A DNA stretch of 18,396 nucleotides, taken from contig NWUY0300060211.1 in assembly GCA_004151065.3 (NCBI GenBank), positions 16,254 through 34,649 of the forward strand, given 5' to 3'. Made by a program: the position numbers and the translations under genes. The notes beneath the pieces were generated by a model. The model was given only the letters and a program-made list of their open reading frames with translations. It ran no database searches and was not told the DNA's origin. How positions within the stretch are numbered: position 1 is the first letter of the stretch; each line of letters begins with the position of its first letter. This document shows positions 17,570 to 18,396 of the stretch, in pieces. The stretch comes from Larix sibirica. Taxonomy: Eukaryota > Streptophyta > Pinopsida > Pinales > Pinaceae.

Positions 17570-18396
17570 ATGGCGAGCAGTTATAGATTGGAAATTAAAA
17601 AAAATTATGGATAAAATTTAGAGCTGTGGAACCTCGAGATGGAGGATATTCGGGTATATAAGGAGCAGTGGGTGATCGTGGATCCAGGTACAAAACCTAT
17701 TGCTATGTCGAAAAAAAATGGGATAAGTTGGATAAAAAGGTGAGGAGTATGATTCATCTTTGTCTCTTAGATTCAGTACTATTGAATGTCTCTAGAGAAG
17801 ACACTAGAAATAAGTTGTGGTTAAAGTTTTGGAATATATATTAGTCAAAGTCCCTAGTAAACAAATTGTTTTTGTGAAAGAAATTGAATCATCTCACGAT
17901 GTAAGATGGTGTCTCTGTGACATAGCATCTAAATGCATTCAATACTTTGGTGAGTCAACTAATCTCAATTTATATTAAGATGGAGGAATAAGAGAGGTGT
18001 ATTACCTCTTTATATTCTCTACTAGACTCTTGGGATAATTTTGTTGTGGCAATAGGTAGTATTAGTTAGACTAAATTGAAGTTTGAGGATGTAGTTACAT
18101 CCCTATTATCAGAGGAAATTAGGAGAAAATCCATGGAAAATTAGAACCAATGCCTTATCAGTGAGAGTTCGTCCCAAAGACCGGAAAAATAAATATACAG
18201 GGAGGAGACCTGATTCTAGGGGAAGCTCTAAATCTTCGGGAGAATCTTAGAAGAAATTATGTTGGAAATGCAATAAGGTTGGGCATTATAAGAAGAATTA
18301 TAGATCGAAAAACGTTGAAAGAGGTGAAGTGTTAGAGGATACTCCATCCACTTAAGGAAAGACTTCCTCAGAAGAAGGAGGGGATGTGTACTTGGC
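17570..18396 (+). pseudogene. Copia gag remnant with CCHC knuckle, runs off window
   Basis: Gag forms the virus-like particle. Translation begins MASSYRLEIKKNYG at ATG 17570. An in-frame TAA follows at codon 15 (17612-17614), after which LELWNLEMED, EQWVIVDPGTKPIAMS and, after a shift at the A8 run 17711-17718, WDKLDKKVRSMIHLCLLDSV continue. LNAFNTLVSQL, LLDSWDNFVVAIGSI and KFEDVVTSLLSEEIRRKSME are the usual UBN2-type copia gag blocks. The knuckle CWKCNKVGHYKKNY (18260-18301) has Tyr in place of the last Cys. It is followed by SSEEGGDVYLA at the window edge, which leads to protease in such elements. About ten in-frame stops make it non-functional. Confidence 0.85.

Noticed and set aside
1-18396. 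CRISPR array, bacterial operon, phage or defence system
   Set aside because: No regular spacer-repeat structure with conserved units, no prokaryotic gene organisation; all recognisable proteins are plant retroelement types.

Overview
The window is nuclear DNA of a seed plant: about 18.4 kb of decayed transposable elements and repeats, with no intact protein-coding gene. The plant origin rests on the element types: two Ty1/copia gag lineages typical of plant genomes, a LINE whose ORF1 carries a DUF4283-like plus CCHC-knuckle architecture and whose ORF2 ends in an RNase H domain, a second plant L1-like RT fragment, and AT-rich spacers. The element density would suit a large genome such as a gymnosperm, but I cannot name a species. 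Single N characters at 1361, 4824 and 7302 look like contig joins, so the order of the blocks 1-1360, 1362-4823, 4825-7301 and 7303-18396 is not proven by this sequence.

Left block (1-5451). One unrecognised, unspliced minus-strand reading frame of about 1,090 codons (4733 to 1460) dominates. It has an acidic N-terminus, a globular part of about 450 codons, a long Glu/Lys/Gln-rich coiled-coil arm and a C-terminal part. It is broken by in-frame stops and at least three frameshifts. Part of it recurs as a nearly perfect 1,360-bp copy (1-1360 equals 2604-3963 except base 1333). Its 5' part recurs as a clearly diverged copy (4825-5451 against 4187-4823). Both duplications end at an N.

Middle (5452-7301). 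This is non-coding spacer with a possible minus-strand promoter near 6350. It is followed by a degenerate tandem array (about 6505-7165) with a period of roughly 30-37 bp and a recurring GCGAC(T/C)GGTCGGC core, ending in a 9-bp inverted repeat.

Main element (7303 to about 13060, minus strand). This is a nearly full-length but dead LINE: ORF1 remnant, then ORF2 with endonuclease, reverse transcriptase, zf-RVT and RNase H remnants in order. The catalytic FVDD box of the RT is deleted. The 3' end is cut by the N at 7302.

Right block (13061-18396). An AT-rich spacer with short diverged repeats and a tRNA-like, SINE-like patch (13711-13797) comes first. It is followed by an RT-bearing LINE fragment on the plus strand (about 14220-15645), a minus-strand copia gag/protease/pre-integrase remnant (about 16960-15719), and the 5' end of a plus-strand copia element with probable LTR, tRNA-iMet-type primer binding site and decayed gag running off the right edge.

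The elements do not form a cooperating system; this is a graveyard of independent insertions. The most novel item is the unrecognised coiled-coil reading frame, which could be the ORF of an undescribed repeat family. The main caution is that several left-side features may be assembly artefacts.
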